64,000 nt of DNA, taken from assembly GCF_000730425.1 (NCBI RefSeq), contig NZ_CP008896.1, forward strand, positions 744,001 to 808,000, given 5' to 3'. A model generated the notes under the pieces. The model had not been told where the DNA came from and did no database searches. It saw only the letters and a program-made list of their open reading frames with translations. The position numbers were made by a program, and so were the translations under genes. This stretch comes from Pseudomonas fluorescens. Its GTDB lineage: Bacteria > Pseudomonadota > Gammaproteobacteria > Pseudomonadales > Pseudomonadaceae. Shown here piece after piece: positions 62,467-64,000 of this stretch (position 1 is the first letter of the stretch; each line of letters begins with the position of its first letter).

Positions 62467-63327
62467 ATGAAAACAGACAGTCCCTTCGCCCTGCTTCTAC
62501 CTCCTGCAATGGCACAGTTCGCTGAAGATGCGGGCGTGTACAAAGCCACCAAGCAACCGTTGAAAACCTTTTACCTGGCCATCATCGCGGGTGTGTTCAT
62601 TTCCATCGGGTTTGTGTTCTACATCACCGCCACCACCGGCATGGCCGGCAGTTCTTGGGGCCTTGTAAAGCTGGTCGGTGGTATCTGTTTTTCCATGGGG
62701 CTGATGCTCGTCGTTGTTTGTGGTGCGGACCTGTTCACGTCCAATATTCTGAACGTGATAGCAAAAGCCAGTGGGCGCATCACCTGGGCTCAACTGGCTA
62801 AGAACTGGCTGAATGTCTATGTCGGAAACTTGATTGGGGCCCTGTTTTTCGTTGCATTGATTTGGTTCTCCGGGCAATACATGGCCGCCAATGGCTTGTG
62901 GGGGCTGAATGTGCTGCAAGTCACCGAACACAAGTTACACCACTCTTTTATTGAAGCTGTCTGTCTTGGCATCCTGGCGAATTTAATGGTCTGCATGGCT
63001 GTCTGGATGAGTTATTCCGGGCGCAGCCTGACCGATAAAATGCTCGCAATTATTTTACCGGTGGCTATGTTTGTCGCCAGCGGCTTCGAACACTGCATTG
63101 CCAATATGTTCATGATCCCCATGGGGATTGTTATCAAGCACTTCGCCACGGCTGAATTCTGGAGCATCGTCGGCGCAACACCCGAACAATTTGCAAACTT
63201 GACTGTCAGTAACTTTGTTTTCGACAACCTGATCCCCGTCACCCTGGGCAATATTATCGGAGGAGGATTGTTGGTCGGCTTAACATATTGGGTAATTTAC
63301 CTGCGAGCGCCTGAAGGGCAGCGTTAA
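62467..63327 (+). CDS. focA: Formate channel/transporter FocA
   Basis: A 286-residue FNT-family protein with six transmembrane helices plus two re-entrant loops. It reads MKTDSPFALLLPPAMAQFAE, then KATKQPLKTFYLAIIAGVFI, FTSNILNVIAKASGRITWAQ, LAKNWLNVYVGNLIGALFF, the gating His in VASGFEHCIANMFMIPMGIV and NIIGGGLLVGLTYWVIYLR. By memory it is very close to enterobacterial FocA, unusual in a Pseudomonas setting. ATG 62467 is preferred over GTG 62455. No pflB is linked; catalase follows 99 bp later. Confidence 0.94.
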   Translation: MKTDSPFALLLPPAMAQFAEDAGVYKATKQPLKTFYLAIIAGVFISIGFVFYITATTGMAGSSWGLVKLVGGICFSMGLMLVVVCGADLFTSNILNVIAKASGRITWAQLAKNWLNVYVGNLIGALFFVALIWFSGQYMAANGLWGLNVLQVTEHKLHHSFIEAVCLGILANLMVCMAVWMSYSGRSLTDKMLAIILPVAMFVASGFEHCIANMFMIPMGIVIKHFATAEFWSIVGATPEQFANLTVSNFVFDNLIPVTLGNIIGGGLLVGLTYWVIYLRAPEGQR

Positions 63328-63426
63328 TTACCACAGTACGATGGGCAACGGTTTTCACTGAGTACTGCCCCATCCACTTTAATTTCTGTTCTGTCCACGC
63401 TATACCCAAACCGATGAGGAATAGAT

Positions 63427-64000
63427 ATGAAAAAACTAACCACGGCTTTTGGCGCTCCAGTCGTCGATAATCAAAATATTCAAACCGCCGGTCCTCGTGG
63501 CCCCGCGTTATTGCAAGACATATGGCTGCTGGAGAAGCTGGCCCACTTTGACCGAGAAGTCATTCCCGAGCGCCGCATGCATGCCAAAGGCTCAGGAGCA
63601 TTCGGCACCTTTACCGTGACCCACGACATCACACAGTACACACGGGCAAAGATCTTTTCCGAGATCGGCAAACAAACCGAAATGTTCACCCGCTTTTCCA
63701 CCGTGGCCGGTGAGCGCGGCGCCGCCGATGCGGAGCGCGACATCCGTGGCTTTGCCATGAAGTTCTATACCGAAGAAGGTAATTGGGACCTGGTGGGCAA
63801 CAACACACCGGTGTTCTTCCTGCGTGACCCGCTCAAATTTCCCGACCTGAACCATGCGGTCAAACGTGACCCGCGGACCGGTATGCGCAGCGCCGAGAAC
63901 CAATGGGATTTCTGGACCCAACTGCCCGAAACCCTGCATCAGGTCACGATCATCATGAGTGACCGTGGCCTGCCCCGGACCTGGCGGCATATGCATGGTT
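63427..64000 (+). CDS. katA: Monofunctional haem catalase (clade 3 type), 3' end outside window
   Basis: The first 191 codons of a haem catalase. [20 protein letters not shown] is followed by the strongly conserved [20 protein letters not shown] with the distal catalytic His, [20 protein letters not shown], and the distal Asn in [20 protein letters not shown]. No signal peptide, so cytoplasmic. The gene runs off the window at HMHG; the proximal Tyr lies beyond. It decomposes hydrogen peroxide. Same direction as focA, possibly a shared transcript. Confidence 0.95.
   Translation, partial: MKKLTTAFGAPVVDNQNIQTAGPRGPALLQDIWLLEKLAHFDREVIPERRMHAKGSGAFGTFTVTHDITQYTRAKIFSEIGKQTEMFTRFSTVAGERGAADAERDIRGFAMKFYTEEGNWDLVGNNTPVFFLRDPLKFPDLNHAVKRDPRTGMRSAENQWDFWTQLPETLHQVTIIMSDRGLPRTWRHMHG

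Noticed and set aside
1..64000. tRNA, rRNA, riboswitch and CRISPR search by eye
   Set aside because: No convincing cloverleaf, T-loop consensus, rRNA segment or repeat-spacer array was found. A covariance-model scan would be needed to exclude small RNAs.

Overview
The window looks like an accessory region (genomic island or catabolic plasmid) of a Pseudomonas. Reasons: NahR/NahG-type salicylate genes, a DUF2790 periplasmic protein, CsiR/CsiD/LhgO and DavD proteins close to those of pseudomonads, and many LysR regulators. It is a mosaic. Intact catabolic operons alternate with at least eight broken genes and several mobile elements, and base composition changes sharply between blocks (very GC-rich etfBA and livMGF, AT-rich 59.8-62.4 kb). 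I saw no rRNA, tRNA or CRISPR array.

Layout. 0-1.3 kb: right end of an IS66-type element that cut an operon encoding a DUF3325 membrane protein. 1.7-6.2 kb: decayed sequence, a Xre regulator with a divergent hypothetical gene, a frameshifted small gene, and an AAA-type ATPase followed by a small unknown protein. 6.3-8.5 kb: two divergent tyrosine recombinases with palindromes between them. 8.7-16.9 kb: an apparent electrophile/quinone-response set (extradiol dioxygenase, alpha/beta hydrolase, ArsR, ABM monooxygenase, SDR, DoxX, F420-type reductase, tautomerase, LysR regulators) with IS200 and LysR debris. Its first part is bracketed by an 18-bp direct repeat. 17.1-26.7 kb: an IS5 remnant, then a complete CoA-dependent beta-oxidation set (acyl-CoA dehydrogenase, enoyl-CoA hydratase, 3-hydroxyacyl-CoA dehydrogenase, PcaF-like thiolase, family III CoA transferase, EtfBA) under an IclR regulator with matching operator palindromes.

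27.3-43.8 kb: NCS1 permease, porin, a group II intron placed just after the porin terminator, an OplBA/CapBA-type ATP-dependent lactamase, an AraC regulator, then CsiR, CsiD, LhgO, an omega-aminotransferase and a DavD-type semialdehyde dehydrogenase. Read together with the beta-oxidation block, this looks like a near self-contained pathway for lactams. Lactam is taken up and opened to an omega-amino acid, transaminated and oxidised. A C5 product (glutarate) would go through CsiD and LhgO to 2-oxoglutarate. A C6 product (adipate) would go through the CoA block. Substrates delta-valerolactam and epsilon-caprolactam are inferred from family knowledge, not shown by the sequence.

44-48.3 kb: umuC debris, then livMGF (livM with a replaced N-terminus) plus a sensorless chemotaxis transducer. 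48.3-57.7 kb: a salicylate region with a relic of a second nahG, salicylaldehyde dehydrogenase, a DUF2955/HlyD exporter with its LysR regulator, nahR, nahG and an aromatic-acid MFS importer. 57.9-62 kb: IS1182 debris and two paralogous tyrosine recombinases, one of them without catalytic residues. 62.3-64 kb: FocA formate channel and the start of a catalase gene that runs off the window. The two recombinase pairs (6.3-8.5 and 58.5-61.3 kb) lie either side of the catabolic cargo, and may mark the edges of a mobile region.
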